NCBI RefSeq assembly: GCF_000279145.1
Contig: NC_018178.1
Coordinates: forward strand, 2,524,001 to 2,588,000
Direction of reading: 5' to 3'
DNA: 64,000 bases
From: Melioribacter roseus P3M-2
Lineage (GTDB): Bacteria > Bacteroidota > Ignavibacteria > Ignavibacteriales > Melioribacteraceae
Shown: piece after piece, positions 42,363-52,389 of the stretch
Numbering within the stretch: the first letter of the stretch is position 1
Layout of the letters: the number at the start of each line of letters is the position of its first letter
Notes under the pieces: model-generated
What the model was told of the DNA's origin: nothing
What the model saw: only the letters and a program-made list of their open reading frames with translations
Database searches by the model: none
Position numbers and translations under genes: made by a program

Positions 42363-44171
42363 TTAAACGGCTTTGTTCAAGTTGTAGCGTTTGCGCTCGT
42401 GAGGATCCAGATAGAGTTTGCGCAAACGAATCGATTTGGGCGTAACTTCCACCATTTCGTCTTCGTAAATATATTCGAGCGCTTCCTCGAGAGTGAATTT
42501 AATGGGAGGCGGAATCTTAATGGCTTTATCCGACCCGGAAGCGCGCATATTGGTTAATTTTTTCCCGCGCTGGATGTTAACTTCAATATCATTTTCCTTA
42601 TTGTGCTCGCCTATAACCTGACCGCGGTAAACTACGTCGCCGGGTTCAACGAAGAATTTCCCTCTGTCTTTCAACGAATCGAGAGCGTATGCCGTAACCG
42701 GCCCGTCTTCCATCGATATGATGGCTCCGTTTCTGTTTCTTGCAATCGATCCTTTGAAATATTCGTACTGGTAAAAACGGTGGTGCATTATTCCTTCGCC
42801 GGATGTAACGGTAAGCAATTTTGTCCTCAATCCCATTAATCCTCTGGAAGGAATATGAAAAATGAGATTCTGAACCGAGCCTTTATTTTCCATTTTTGCC
42901 AGTTCTCCCCGGCGTTGACCGACGAGCTCGATAACCTTGCCAGAATATTCCGCAGGGACGTCGACAACCAGAATTTCGATCGGTTCGGCTTTTTTGCCGT
43001 TTATTTCTTTGTAGATAACTTTCGGCTCCCGAATTTGGAGTTCGAAACCTTCGCGTCTCATGTTTTCGACCAATATCGATAAATGCAAAATACCCCTGCC
43101 CGAAACCTTGAATGAATCGGGAGAACTCGTTTCCTCGACTTTTAATGCTACATTATGTTCGAGCTCCTTGTAGAGTCGATCCCTGAGCTGGCGGGAAGTT
43201 ACATACTTTCCTTCTTTGCCGTAGAAGGGCGAGTTGTTGACCGTAAATGTCATGCTTATTGTCGGTTCGTCGATTGTTATCAGAGGCAGCGGTTCGGGAT
43301 TGTTTGAATCCGCTATTGTGTCCCCGATATCGATATCTTCTACTCCCACAATTGCGCAAATATCTCCATAATCGACCGAATCGACTTCCTGTCTGTTGAG
43401 CCCGTCGAAGACGAAAATTTGTTTAATCGAAATCGGGTGAATTTTGCCGTCGCGTTTGATAATCGAGAGGTCTTGAGATTTTTGGAGAACGCCTCTGAAA
43501 ACTCTTCCTACTCCGATTCTGCCGATATAATCGTTATAATCGAGAGTAGTAATTTGTATTTGCGTGGAACCGGAATTCATCGTCGGAGGAGGAATATCTT
43601 TAATTATCGATTCGAGAAGGGGAGTAATATCCTTCTTTCTATGAGATAAATCGGATACCGCCCAACCCTCGCGCCCGCTGGCATAAAAGACGGGAAATTC
43701 GAGTTGTGTTTCGTCGGCTCCCAGATCGATAAACAAATCGTACACTTCATTTAAAACTTCCGCAGGTCTGTTGTCGGGTCTGTCTATTTTATTGACGACT
43801 ACTATAGGAGCCAGATTCAGACTCAATGCCTTTTCGAGTACAAAACGCGTCTGCGGCATCGGTCCTTCGAACGAATCGACGAGCAGCAGAACGCCGTCGG
43901 CCATTTTCAATACGCGTTCGACCTCGCCGCCGAAATCCGCGTGCCCGGGCGTATCGATAATGTTTATCTTATAGTCTTTATAAGGGATGCTTATATGTTT
44001 TGCCAAGATGGTAATTCCTCTTTCCCGCTCCAGATCGTTCGAGTCGAGGAACCTTTCTCTTACAACTTGATTTTGTCTGAATATATTGGACTGCTTCAGT
44101 ATTTGGTCTACCAATGTAGTTTTACCGTGATCAACATGCGCTATTATCGCTATGTTACGTATCTTTTTCAT
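42363..44171 (-). CDS. typA: Ribosome-associated GTPase TypA/BipA
   Basis: A translational GTPase of the elongation-factor family that binds ribosomes under stress and assists large-subunit assembly. G-domain motifs: AHVDHGKTTLVDQILKQ (G1), RERGITILAKH (G2), DTPGHADFGGEVER (G3) and VVNKIDRPDNRP (G4). EF-G-like domains follow (GRGILHLSILVENMRREGFE) and the BipA-specific C terminus with RASGSDKAIKIPPP and SIRLRKLYLDPHERKR. Full length at 602 aa. Confidence 0.97.
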   Translation of the reverse strand: MKKIRNIAIIAHVDHGKTTLVDQILKQSNIFRQNQVVRERFLDSNDLERERGITILAKHISIPYKDYKINIIDTPGHADFGGEVERVLKMADGVLLLVDSFEGPMPQTRFVLEKALSLNLAPIVVVNKIDRPDNRPAEVLNEVYDLFIDLGADETQLEFPVFYASGREGWAVSDLSHRKKDITPLLESIIKDIPPPTMNSGSTQIQITTLDYNDYIGRIGVGRVFRGVLQKSQDLSIIKRDGKIHPISIKQIFVFDGLNRQEVDSVDYGDICAIVGVEDIDIGDTIADSNNPEPLPLITIDEPTISMTFTVNNSPFYGKEGKYVTSRQLRDRLYKELEHNVALKVEETSSPDSFKVSGRGILHLSILVENMRREGFELQIREPKVIYKEINGKKAEPIEILVVDVPAEYSGKVIELVGQRRGELAKMENKGSVQNLIFHIPSRGLMGLRTKLLTVTSGEGIMHHRFYQYEYFKGSIARNRNGAIISMEDGPVTAYALDSLKDRGKFFVEPGDVVYRGQVIGEHNKENDIEVNIQRGKKLTNMRASGSDKAIKIPPPIKFTLEEALEYIYEDEMVEVTPKSIRLRKLYLDPHERKRYNLNKAV

Positions 44172-44262
44172 TCAATTCTCCATTGTACAAAAAAATAAAC
44201 GCCTAATTTAATGAATTTTTTTCTTAAAACGTATTAATCCGGAATATAGTTCTTAAGCGCGG

Positions 44263-47097
44263 TTAATTGAGGCGAATATTTTGCGGAAATGTCAGTGTAA
44301 ACGTAGTGCCGACTTTTTTCTTGCTTTCGACTTCAATGCCGGCGCCTATCAATTCGCAGTATCGTTTGACGAGCGACATGCCGAGCCCCGTTCCTTCGAA
44401 TTTCCGGGTATATCCGTGTTCTTCCTGGGAAAATGCCGTAAACAAATCTTTTTGATATTCTTCCGAGATGCCTATTCCTGTATCTGAAATTTTTACTTCG
44501 AGAGCGTCTTTCTGATTGTTCAAAGTTATTTCGACGCCCCCTTTTTTTGTATACTTAATAGCATTGTCGATTAAGTTGGCGATTATTTGATAAACCGAAT
44601 AGTCGTCCGAGAAGATTGAGCAAACGTCTGCGTTGTTATTAATTGCTAATCGTAAATTTTTTCTTTCCGCCGCCGATTTATATTCGTTATAAAGGCTTTC
44701 TATTATTGCACGGATATCGATTTTTTTCTTGTTCGGTTTGTATGTGCCCAACGACAAATCGGACATGTTGAGTATTGCGTCGATCGTACGCACAATCCGC
44801 TTGCTGGAATTATCGATTGCGTCAAAACTGAAATTCAAATCTTCGTCCATATAAGAATTCCCCTCGATGAACATTTTAACGAGGGAAATATGACCGAGGA
44901 TATTATTGATAGGACTGCGGATTTCGTGCGACATTTGCGCGAGGAATTCGCTTTTAAGTTTGTCGGCTTTTTCTGCCGATTCTTTCGCCTCGATCAATTC
45001 TTTATGGTAGCTTTTAATTAAAGTAATATCCCTCGCTACCCATAGTACGGTATCGTCAGTCAGGGGCTCGATAGTCGCTAGGAAATTTTTGATTTCGTCG
45101 TTGATTTCGAGTTCGTATTCGATTTGTCCGCCTCTCTGATTGTCCAATACATTATGAATTATTTGAAGAAAATAGTCGGCGGTTTGTTCGGGAAGGACTT
45201 CGTGCAGCGTCTTGTTTAAGAGATTGTCAGCCGGTTTATATAACAATTCCTGATTCGAAGAAGAAATTTTCAGATATCTGCCTTCGTTATTTATTGTGAA
45301 AACAACGTCGGGCAGAGCGTCGAAAATTGCCTGAAGCTCGGCTTCCGAAGTTTTAAGTTTTTCGGTTGCGTTCTTTTCGTTTGTTATATTATGAGCCACG
45401 CCTTGCAGACCCGTAACTTTTCCGTTTCGTATAATAGGATGCTCGTAAATTTCAAGAAAAATAAGCTCGCCGTTTTTGCTCTTAATTTCGATATAAATCG
45501 GTTCCTCGGTTTGCAAACCTTTAACATGCGCTGCGGTAATTTCTTTTGCCAGCTTATTAATAGGATTATCGGTGGTAAACCAGTCCCGTTTTGCCAACCA
45601 TTCTTCAATTTTGTATCCGGTAATCCTTTCGACCGAAGGTGAAATGTAATTCAAATTTCCGGCTGTGTCCTGTGTGTAGAAAAAGAAATCCGGGGTTCCT
45701 TCAACCAACATTCGTAATCGGTCTTCGTCAATTGCAAGTTTTTCTTCGAGAAGTTTTTGCTCCGTAATATCTTCCATTGTGCCGAGTATGCCCGTGATTT
45801 CGCCCGCTGTATTTTTTAAGGCAACTCTGTTAATCCTTTGCCATTTGACGGAGCCGTCTTTCAAAATAAATTTTTCAATCTTTCCGAGACTATTTGCGTC
45901 GTTTGATATTATGTTTCTGTCCTCCTCGATAATTTTACCCGCTTCTTTATGCCATTTCATATGGCGATCGTTTTTGCCGTATACTTCGGAGGGAGAATTA
46001 AATCCTGCCTGAAGCGCAAAGGCTTTGTTACAGCCGATATAGACCGATTCTCTGTTTTTCCAGAAAATGCTCACGGGCGCCGTATCGAGAATATTTTGAA
46101 GAATGTGGTTTGTCTCGACAATTCTGTTTTCGATTTCTCTTTCCTGAGATTGATCTCTAAAAACGAGAACGACGCCCGTAATGTCGCCTGCGTCGTTTTT
46201 GATGGGAGCGCCGCTGTCGGCAATCGGAATTTTATCCCCGTTTTTATTGATTAACAGAGTATGATTGGCAAATGCGACGGTTTTCTTCTCAATAAGCACA
46301 AGCTCGACCGGATCCCTGGATTTTATACCTGTAAATTCGTTGACTATGTTAAAGACTTTGCTTACCGGTTTGCCGACCGATTCCTTTTCATTCCAACCCG
46401 TTAACTTTTCGGCGACGCTGTTCATACTTTTTATTAAGCCTTTCGCGTCAGTAGTAATCACGGCTTCCCCGATACTGTACAGTGTGGTCCGGAATAATTC
46501 TTCCCGCGCTTTCATATTATTGGCGGATTTGTAGCGGTTCAATTGATCGGATAAGATCTTACATATAAGAACTGTCGCTATCGGGAATACAGTAATAATT
46601 GTAAACGCTACGCTTTCGTAAGATTCCGTAACAATATTTTCCGGCAATAAAAGCAGGTAGAATAACATGGCGGAGTGAATCATTAATCCCATAAAATAGA
46701 AATGGAAAGCGTTCAATTCTTTAGCGCGGAATTTAGCGTATCGATTAAATATCAGTCCGACGGCAAAGGAAGTAAGAGTTGTCAATAGAAACGTATAAAC
46801 TCCTATTCCTCCCAGCGAAGTTCTGTAGAAAATGGCGGTAAGCGTAGCGATTAATCCCGACGTAAAGCCGAAGAATAAAGCGGCGACGCCCGGTATAATC
46901 GAAACGCCGTCGATTAAAATTCCTTCGCTTAAATTATAAGAAAAAATAATCCCGGTAACCGCGGTGATACCGAAAACAATTCCTTGCGTAATCTTGCCCG
47001 AAAGAGCATTGCGGGGGAAGTACAGGTCTGCGTAGCCCGATAAAATGCTTACCGAAATAAGTAGCGTCAGATTATATATTAAGTCCGTTATTATCAA
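44263..47097 (-). CDS. Membrane sensor histidine kinase with 5TM-LYT-like input and several PAS domains
   Basis: 944 aa. The first 190 residues hold about six hydrophobic helices of the 5TM-5TMR_LYT type (ILIDGVSIIPGVAALFFGFT is characteristic), then four PAS units (VITTDAKGLIKSMNSVAEKL; SVYIGCNKAFALQAGF; LNYISPSVERITGYKIEEWL; VVFTINNEGRYLKIS). The kinase core has the H-box AQMSHEIRSPINNILGHISL, LIDNAIKYTKKGG, DTGIGISEEYQ and GTGLGMSLVKRY. The start is TTG; no upstream ATG fits. The role is unknown; LYT-type inputs sense extracellular or membrane signals. Confidence 0.9.
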   Translation of the reverse strand: MIITDLIYNLTLLISVSILSGYADLYFPRNALSGKITQGIVFGITAVTGIIFSYNLSEGILIDGVSIIPGVAALFFGFTSGLIATLTAIFYRTSLGGIGVYTFLLTTLTSFAVGLIFNRYAKFRAKELNAFHFYFMGLMIHSAMLFYLLLLPENIVTESYESVAFTIITVFPIATVLICKILSDQLNRYKSANNMKAREELFRTTLYSIGEAVITTDAKGLIKSMNSVAEKLTGWNEKESVGKPVSKVFNIVNEFTGIKSRDPVELVLIEKKTVAFANHTLLINKNGDKIPIADSGAPIKNDAGDITGVVLVFRDQSQEREIENRIVETNHILQNILDTAPVSIFWKNRESVYIGCNKAFALQAGFNSPSEVYGKNDRHMKWHKEAGKIIEEDRNIISNDANSLGKIEKFILKDGSVKWQRINRVALKNTAGEITGILGTMEDITEQKLLEEKLAIDEDRLRMLVEGTPDFFFYTQDTAGNLNYISPSVERITGYKIEEWLAKRDWFTTDNPINKLAKEITAAHVKGLQTEEPIYIEIKSKNGELIFLEIYEHPIIRNGKVTGLQGVAHNITNEKNATEKLKTSEAELQAIFDALPDVVFTINNEGRYLKISSSNQELLYKPADNLLNKTLHEVLPEQTADYFLQIIHNVLDNQRGGQIEYELEINDEIKNFLATIEPLTDDTVLWVARDITLIKSYHKELIEAKESAEKADKLKSEFLAQMSHEIRSPINNILGHISLVKMFIEGNSYMDEDLNFSFDAIDNSSKRIVRTIDAILNMSDLSLGTYKPNKKKIDIRAIIESLYNEYKSAAERKNLRLAINNNADVCSIFSDDYSVYQIIANLIDNAIKYTKKGGVEITLNNQKDALEVKISDTGIGISEEYQKDLFTAFSQEEHGYTRKFEGTGLGMSLVKRYCELIGAGIEVESKKKVGTTFTLTFPQNIRLN

Positions 47098-47191
47098 ATA
47101 TTGCCTGCGGCCCGTCTTTTAGCTTTCGTTGCGACAGGCTCATTTGTATCCGATATATTATTATCGATAAAGTTCATAAAAAGTTGACCGG

Positions 47192-48697
47192 CTATTTTGT
47201 ATTGTCTTTATCGTGAACGAAGCTAACCAATATAGCCGCCAGGAACATCGATATACCGCCCAGAACAAGAGCGTAAATGGCTTCGCCCGCAAAAACAGCG
47301 CGAACGAAAAATCCCAAAATTGCAGCCGCGGTTATTTGCGGAATAACTATGAAGAAATTGAATATTCCCATATAAACTCCCATTTTCTTTTGCGGGAGCG
47401 AACCGGTTAATATTGCATACGGCATGGCAAGTATCGACGCCCAGGCAAGTCCTATTCCCAGTTCCGAAACGAGCAGCAATTCGGGGTCTTTGATGAAATA
47501 GAAAGAGAGCAGACCGATACCCCCGAAAATAAGGCTGATTGCATGAACGGTTTTCCGGCTTGTTTTCCGCGCCATTATAATTAGAACAAATGCCATCAGA
47601 GCTGCAAATCCGTTATAGACCGACATCAAAACTCCGACCCAGTTTGCGCCTTCGTTATATAACGCCGAGGAAGTATCCGTGGCTCCGTAGATATGATGCG
47701 TAACGGCCGGAGTCGTATAAATCCACATCGAAAAGAGCGCAAACCAGGAAAAGAATTGAACGTAAGCCAACTGTACCATAGTTTTAGGTATATTATACAG
47801 GTCGTTGATGATTACAACGAATCCGTTCTTTTTTTTATTGTTTCCGATCAATAAGCCCGCAAGTATTTGAAGTATGCCGAATGAGGCGGCTCCGAGTAAA
47901 AATAGCGCGACTCCGTAATCGATGTAAATTTCAAAATAAAATATCAGGTACAGAATGATTCCCGCTAAGAACCATATAATCCCGTTTCGCATCAACTTTT
48001 TACTTTCGACAAACCGCTCTTCGTAATATCCGTTTTCTGCTGATTCGGAAGGCTCTGAAAATTTTTCAAGTTCTTCGGGCGAATATTCTTTGGAGGCAAG
48101 CACCGTCCAGAGAACCGAAAGGAAAAAAACTACGGCGCCAATATAAAAAGCAAATTTAACGCTGTCCGGTATTTTGCCCTCCGGCGCAACGTTGCTAATT
48201 CCAAACCAGTTGGTCATTAAATAAGGCAACGCCGAGGCTATTACGGTGCCCGTACCGATGAAAAAGCTTTGCATCGAAAAACCCAGCGTGCGCTGAGACG
48301 AGGGGAGCATATCGCCCACAAACGCTCTGAAAGGTTCCATCGAAATATTGATTGAAGCGTCCATAATCCACAGCATACCGGCGGCAACCCAGAGCGCTGG
48401 CGAGTTGGGCATTACGATTAGCGCAAGCGACGCTAAAATCGCTCCCGTCAGAAAATACGGCTTCCTCCTGCCGAGCTTATTCCATGTCCTGTCGCTCATG
48501 TGTCCGATTATCGGTTGAATAATCAATCCCGTTACCGGAGCAGCTATCCAGAGTATCGGAATGTCGTCTATGTTGGCGCCTAATGTTTCGAATATTCTGC
48601 TTACGTTTGCATTTTGCAGAGCAAAACCGAATTGGATTCCGAAAAATCCAAAACTCATGTTCCATATTTGCCAGAAACTTAAACGGGGTTTTTCCAT
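47192..48697 (-). CDS. MFS sugar transporter (SLC45/GPH-like)
   Basis: About twelve membrane helices over 501 aa. Diagnostic stretches are LSFWQIWNMSFGFFGIQFGF, IIQPIIGHMSDRTWNKLGRR with the MFS loop motif, and ISMEPFRAFVGDMLPSSQRT. These resemble the sucrose/maltose-type proton symporters of the SLC45 and GPH groups. The ATG at 48697 is chosen over a TTG two codons earlier because of the AGG upstream. It lies 12 bases after the alpha-amylase gene on the same strand, so maltose or maltodextrin is the likely cargo. Confidence 0.88.
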   Translation of the reverse strand: MEKPRLSFWQIWNMSFGFFGIQFGFALQNANVSRIFETLGANIDDIPILWIAAPVTGLIIQPIIGHMSDRTWNKLGRRKPYFLTGAILASLALIVMPNSPALWVAAGMLWIMDASINISMEPFRAFVGDMLPSSQRTLGFSMQSFFIGTGTVIASALPYLMTNWFGISNVAPEGKIPDSVKFAFYIGAVVFFLSVLWTVLASKEYSPEELEKFSEPSESAENGYYEERFVESKKLMRNGIIWFLAGIILYLIFYFEIYIDYGVALFLLGAASFGILQILAGLLIGNNKKKNGFVVIINDLYNIPKTMVQLAYVQFFSWFALFSMWIYTTPAVTHHIYGATDTSSALYNEGANWVGVLMSVYNGFAALMAFVLIIMARKTSRKTVHAISLIFGGIGLLSFYFIKDPELLLVSELGIGLAWASILAMPYAILTGSLPQKKMGVYMGIFNFFIVIPQITAAAILGFFVRAVFAGEAIYALVLGGISMFLAAILVSFVHDKDNTK

Positions 48698-48709
48698 ATG
48701 CAACCTGTT

Positions 48710-50074
48710 CTATTTATTAACAAGAATAATGTATTCCCACGGTTTGAGCGTCAATGTGTTGTCTGTATTTAAGGATACTTCTTCCGAAGTGAAATAATTA
48801 TTGTAAGAACCGGCGAGGTTCTCGGATTTAAACGAAAATTTTTGGTCTTTCGGCGAAGCGTTGAAAAACGCTATTAAACGGTAACCGTCTTTTTCGCGGT
48901 AAAATGAAAAAATATTTTCGGGATTGTCGTTCTCGATTAGAATAACTTCTCCGCCGTAAAGTCCGCTCCAGATTGCTTTGTTCTTTTCTTTGAGTTCGCA
49001 CAATTTTGTAAAGAGATCCTCAAATACGAGATTCGACCAATCGACAGTGTCTTTTTCGAAGAAGCGGAGTCTTTTGTTGAGACCGGCTTCCTGACCGCTG
49101 TAGAAAAGCGGCATACCGTGAATTGTTGTCGTTAGCACGGAGAACATTTCCGCGCTTTCTCCGAGTCTTTCGAATACGGTTCCGCTCCACGAATTTTCGT
49201 CGTGGTTGGTCGTGAAATTAAGTCTGTAACCTTCTTTCGGGTATTCCTTCTTCTCGGTTTTAATATGTTTTGCCAATGCTTCGGCGTTCAATTCGCCCGC
49301 GGCTATTTTATTCATTATGTCTTTAAGCTGCCAGTTGTAAGTCATATCATGAGCGATATGCATTTCGGGTTCGGCGGCTTCGGCAAGCATGAAGAGAGGT
49401 TTTACTTTTTCGAGCTCTTTTCTGGCCGCCGTCCAGAATTCGATGGGAACGCCGTTGGCGTAATCGCATCTGAAACCGTCCACGTCGAATTCGGTTACCC
49501 AATATTTCATAGCGTCAATCATGTAATCCCATAGGTCTTTATTTGAGTAATCAAGATCAATTACATCGTGCCAATCCGGAACGGGAGGATAGAACTCGCC
49601 TTTTTCGTTTTTACTGAAAAATTCCGGATGAGTTTCCGTCCAGACATTATCCCACGACGTATGATTTGCCACCCAGTCGAGCATTACGTAAAATCCCATT
49701 TCGTGAGCTTTGTTTACGAGATGTTTGAAATCTTCTTCCGTGCCGAACTCGGGATTAATTGCCTTATAATCTTTGATTGAATAATAACTGCCGAGGCTGC
49801 CTTTTCTGTTCTTCTCTCCGATCGGATGAATCGGCATAAACCACAAAATATCGACGCCCATTTTTTTCAGTCTCGGTAAATGTTCTTCGAACGCTTCGAA
49901 AGTTCCTTCGGGCGTGTATTGTCTAACGTTTACTTCGTACATAACTACATTTTTTGTCCATTCGGGCGGAGAAAATTGCGGTACGACCGGCTTTTTCTCT
50001 TGCGCGCTGATTATAATGAACGACAATAAGAGTAACATGAAAGTCAGAATTTTCCTGGCGTTGTAGAACTTCAT
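48710..50074 (-). CDS. Secreted GH13 alpha-amylase
   Basis: Exported enzyme cleaving alpha-1,4-glucans. Signal peptide about 1-25 (ILTFMLLLLSFIIISAQ). The GH13 barrel shows MLDWVANHTSWDNVW (region I), VDGFRCDYANGVP with the nucleophile Asp (II), PLFMLAEAAEPEM with the acid Glu (III) and FTTNHDENSWSG with the third acid (IV). 454 aa, with a small C-terminal beta domain. No cysteine lipobox is obvious, so it is probably periplasmic or secreted. Transcribed divergently from malQ and together with the sugar transporter. Confidence 0.93.
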   Translation of the reverse strand: MKFYNARKILTFMLLLLSFIIISAQEKKPVVPQFSPPEWTKNVVMYEVNVRQYTPEGTFEAFEEHLPRLKKMGVDILWFMPIHPIGEKNRKGSLGSYYSIKDYKAINPEFGTEEDFKHLVNKAHEMGFYVMLDWVANHTSWDNVWTETHPEFFSKNEKGEFYPPVPDWHDVIDLDYSNKDLWDYMIDAMKYWVTEFDVDGFRCDYANGVPIEFWTAARKELEKVKPLFMLAEAAEPEMHIAHDMTYNWQLKDIMNKIAAGELNAEALAKHIKTEKKEYPKEGYRLNFTTNHDENSWSGTVFERLGESAEMFSVLTTTIHGMPLFYSGQEAGLNKRLRFFEKDTVDWSNLVFEDLFTKLCELKEKNKAIWSGLYGGEVILIENDNPENIFSFYREKDGYRLIAFFNASPKDQKFSFKSENLAGSYNNYFTSEEVSLNTDNTLTLKPWEYIILVNK

Positions 50075-50208
50075 ATCAAGGTTCCTTTTTTTTTCGAAAA
50101 TGTAAGGTAATTTTGATTGAGTTCAAAATCGAGAATGAACAATAAAAATTTTCGAGTGATTATAAAATTGCGTAGTTTTATCACTAAAAAAACGGAGAGA
50201 AAATTTAT

Positions 50209-51717
50209 ATGACATTTACGCGTTCTGCGGGTATACTGCTTCACCCCACATCTTTGCCGGGAAATTACGGCATAGGCGATCTCGGCAAAGAAGCTTACAA
50301 ATTTATAGACTTTCTTGCGGAAACCGGCAATACGCTCTGGCAGGCGCTGCCGTTGGGTCCTACGGGATTCGGCAATTCGCCTTATCAATGTTTCTCGGCT
50401 TTTGCAGGAAATCCTTTGCTTATAAGTCCCGAAATTCTGAAAGACGAAGGCTTATTGAACGACGATGATCTGAAAAGTTTGATTACTCACGAAAAGCATC
50501 ACGTCGATTTCGGAAAAATAATCGGTTTGAAATTTGACGCGCTGAGAAAAGCGTACGCAAATTATAATTTATCCGGGAAAGACGGTTTCGAAGAGTTCTG
50601 CGAATCGAACAGGGATTGGCTCGATGATTTTGCGCTTTTTATGGCCTGCAAAAATTATCACGGCGGAATTGTCTGGAGCCAATGGGAAGAAGAAATTGCA
50701 TTCAGAAAAGGAGACGCAGTCGAAAAATGGACGAAAAAACTGAGCGACGAAATAAGATTCCAGAAATTCATTCAGTTTAAGTTTTTCAGTCAATGGAAAA
50801 ATTTAAGAGACTATGCCAATTCGAAAGGGATAAAAATTATCGGCGACGTGCCGATCTATATTGCATACGACAGCGCGGACTTATGGGCTAATAAAAAATA
50901 TTTTACCGTCGATGAAAAAGGCAAACTGGAATTCGTTGCGGGAGTGCCGCCGGATTATTTCAGCGCCACAGGACAATTATGGGGAAATCCTTTATACAAA
51001 TGGGACGTAATTGAAAAAGATAATTTCAGGTGGTGGATTGACCGTTTCAGATCGATCCTCAATTTGGTAGACATAGTACGCATAGACCACTTCAGAGGAT
51101 TCGAAGCCTATTATAAAATTCCGGGCGACGCGCCTACCGCCGAAACAGGCGAGTGGGTTAAAGCTCCGGGAGAAAAATTATTCAATACTTTGAAAAACGA
51201 ATTCGGAGAATTGCCCGTACTGGCTGAAGACCTCGGAATTATAACCAAAGAAGTTGAAGAACTGAGGGATAAATTCGAATTCCCCGGAATGAAAATTCTC
51301 CAGTTCGCATTCGGTAAAGACGGCGAAAAGAGATTTCTACCGCACAATTTTATAAATAACTGCGTGGTTTATACGGGTTCGCATGACAACGATACAACCC
51401 GCGGCTTTTTCGAAAAAGAAAAAGAGAAAAATTCCGACGTCTATTATCACGCCCGCGATTACATGAATTATTACGGCGACGATATGTGTCACGCCCTTAT
51501 TAAACTTGCTTATTCGTCCGTCGGCAATATCGTTATAATTCCGATGCAGGATATTCTGAATCTCGACAGCTCCGCCAGAATGAATTTCCCGAGCAAACCC
51601 GACGGAAACTGGACGTGGCGATTCAGCTGGGAGCAGGCGCCCGAAGGATTGGTCAAACATTATAAATATTTGATAGAATTGTACGAAAGAAATCCGAACG
51701 AAGTAAATCATGATTAA
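50209..51717 (+). CDS. malQ: 4-alpha-glucanotransferase (amylomaltase, GH77)
   Basis: Cytoplasmic enzyme that transfers maltodextrin segments and releases glucose. GH77 features: RSAGILLHPTSLPGNYGIGD at the start, LPLGPTGFGNSPYQCFSAFA, nucleophile Asp in VRIDHFRGFEAYY, acid Glu in PVLAEDLGIITKEV and Asp in YTGSHDNDTTRGFF. 502 aa. A GGAGAG site precedes the ATG. Divergent from the alpha-amylase and transporter genes; together they take up and process starch-derived oligosaccharides. Confidence 0.96.
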   Translation: MTFTRSAGILLHPTSLPGNYGIGDLGKEAYKFIDFLAETGNTLWQALPLGPTGFGNSPYQCFSAFAGNPLLISPEILKDEGLLNDDDLKSLITHEKHHVDFGKIIGLKFDALRKAYANYNLSGKDGFEEFCESNRDWLDDFALFMACKNYHGGIVWSQWEEEIAFRKGDAVEKWTKKLSDEIRFQKFIQFKFFSQWKNLRDYANSKGIKIIGDVPIYIAYDSADLWANKKYFTVDEKGKLEFVAGVPPDYFSATGQLWGNPLYKWDVIEKDNFRWWIDRFRSILNLVDIVRIDHFRGFEAYYKIPGDAPTAETGEWVKAPGEKLFNTLKNEFGELPVLAEDLGIITKEVEELRDKFEFPGMKILQFAFGKDGEKRFLPHNFINNCVVYTGSHDNDTTRGFFEKEKEKNSDVYYHARDYMNYYGDDMCHALIKLAYSSVGNIVIIPMQDILNLDSSARMNFPSKPDGNWTWRFSWEQAPEGLVKHYKYLIELYERNPNEVNHD

Positions 51718-52369
51718 AATAGATAAACTGCTCAAGAGTAATCGTAAAACAGTCTCGCTCCAGGTAATCCCCGGCGGTCAGCTTGTCGTACGAGCTCCTA
51801 AAAATATTACTCAATACGAGCTCGATAAAATTATTGCCCTGCACAGCAAGTGGATTTTGAAGAAGAAGGAAACTCTCAAAAATGTTTTCGTTCCAAAGAA
51901 AAATTATTCCGAAGGCGAACAGTTTCTCTTTCTCGGAAAGAATTATACTCTGAAATTCAGCCCAGTTGCCGGCAGCATAATTCTCGATGATAAGCTATAT
52001 ATTAATCCGAAAAAGAAAGATATCGCGGAAAAATTAATAGTCGAATTTTATCGTAAAAAGGCAAAAGAGTATATTGTCTCCAGGGTATTCCATTTTGCAA
52101 TAAAGTTCGGTTATCAGTTCAAGTCGGTGCGGATTACGAGCGCAAAAAAAAGATGGGGCTCGTGCAGTTATAAAGGCAATCTGAATTTTGCATGGAGACT
52201 TATAATGGCTCCGCCCGAAATTATCGATTATGTAGTTATCCATGAACTGGCGCATTTGAAAATTAAAAATCACTCGAAAGAATTCTGGGATAAAGTCGCC
52301 GAGTTGATGCCGGATTATTATTCCAGAAGGAACTGGTTAAAAAAGAACGGTTATTTGCTCGATTTGTAA
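51710..52369 (+). CDS. YgjP-like zinc metallopeptidase family protein
   Basis: A 219-aa protein of the M48-like/DUF45 family. The zinc motif is VIHELAHLKIKNHSKEFW (HExxH plus a downstream His), preceded by the family motif ITSAKKRWGSCSYKGNLNFA. Function in bacteria is not well defined; related YgjP proteins are small cytoplasmic hydrolases. It overlaps the end of malQ by eight bases, which couples translation but need not mean shared function. Confidence 0.9.
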   Translation: MIKIDKLLKSNRKTVSLQVIPGGQLVVRAPKNITQYELDKIIALHSKWILKKKETLKNVFVPKKNYSEGEQFLFLGKNYTLKFSPVAGSIILDDKLYINPKKKDIAEKLIVEFYRKKAKEYIVSRVFHFAIKFGYQFKSVRITSAKKRWGSCSYKGNLNFAWRLIMAPPEIIDYVVIHELAHLKIKNHSKEFWDKVAELMPDYYSRRNWLKKNGYLLDL

Positions 52370-52389
52370 ATTAAACAAAAAGGAGCCGG

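Noticed and set aside
50071-50388. Minus-strand frame across the malQ/amylase gap
   Set aside because: It covers the divergent promoter region and the malQ start, and has no family resemblance.
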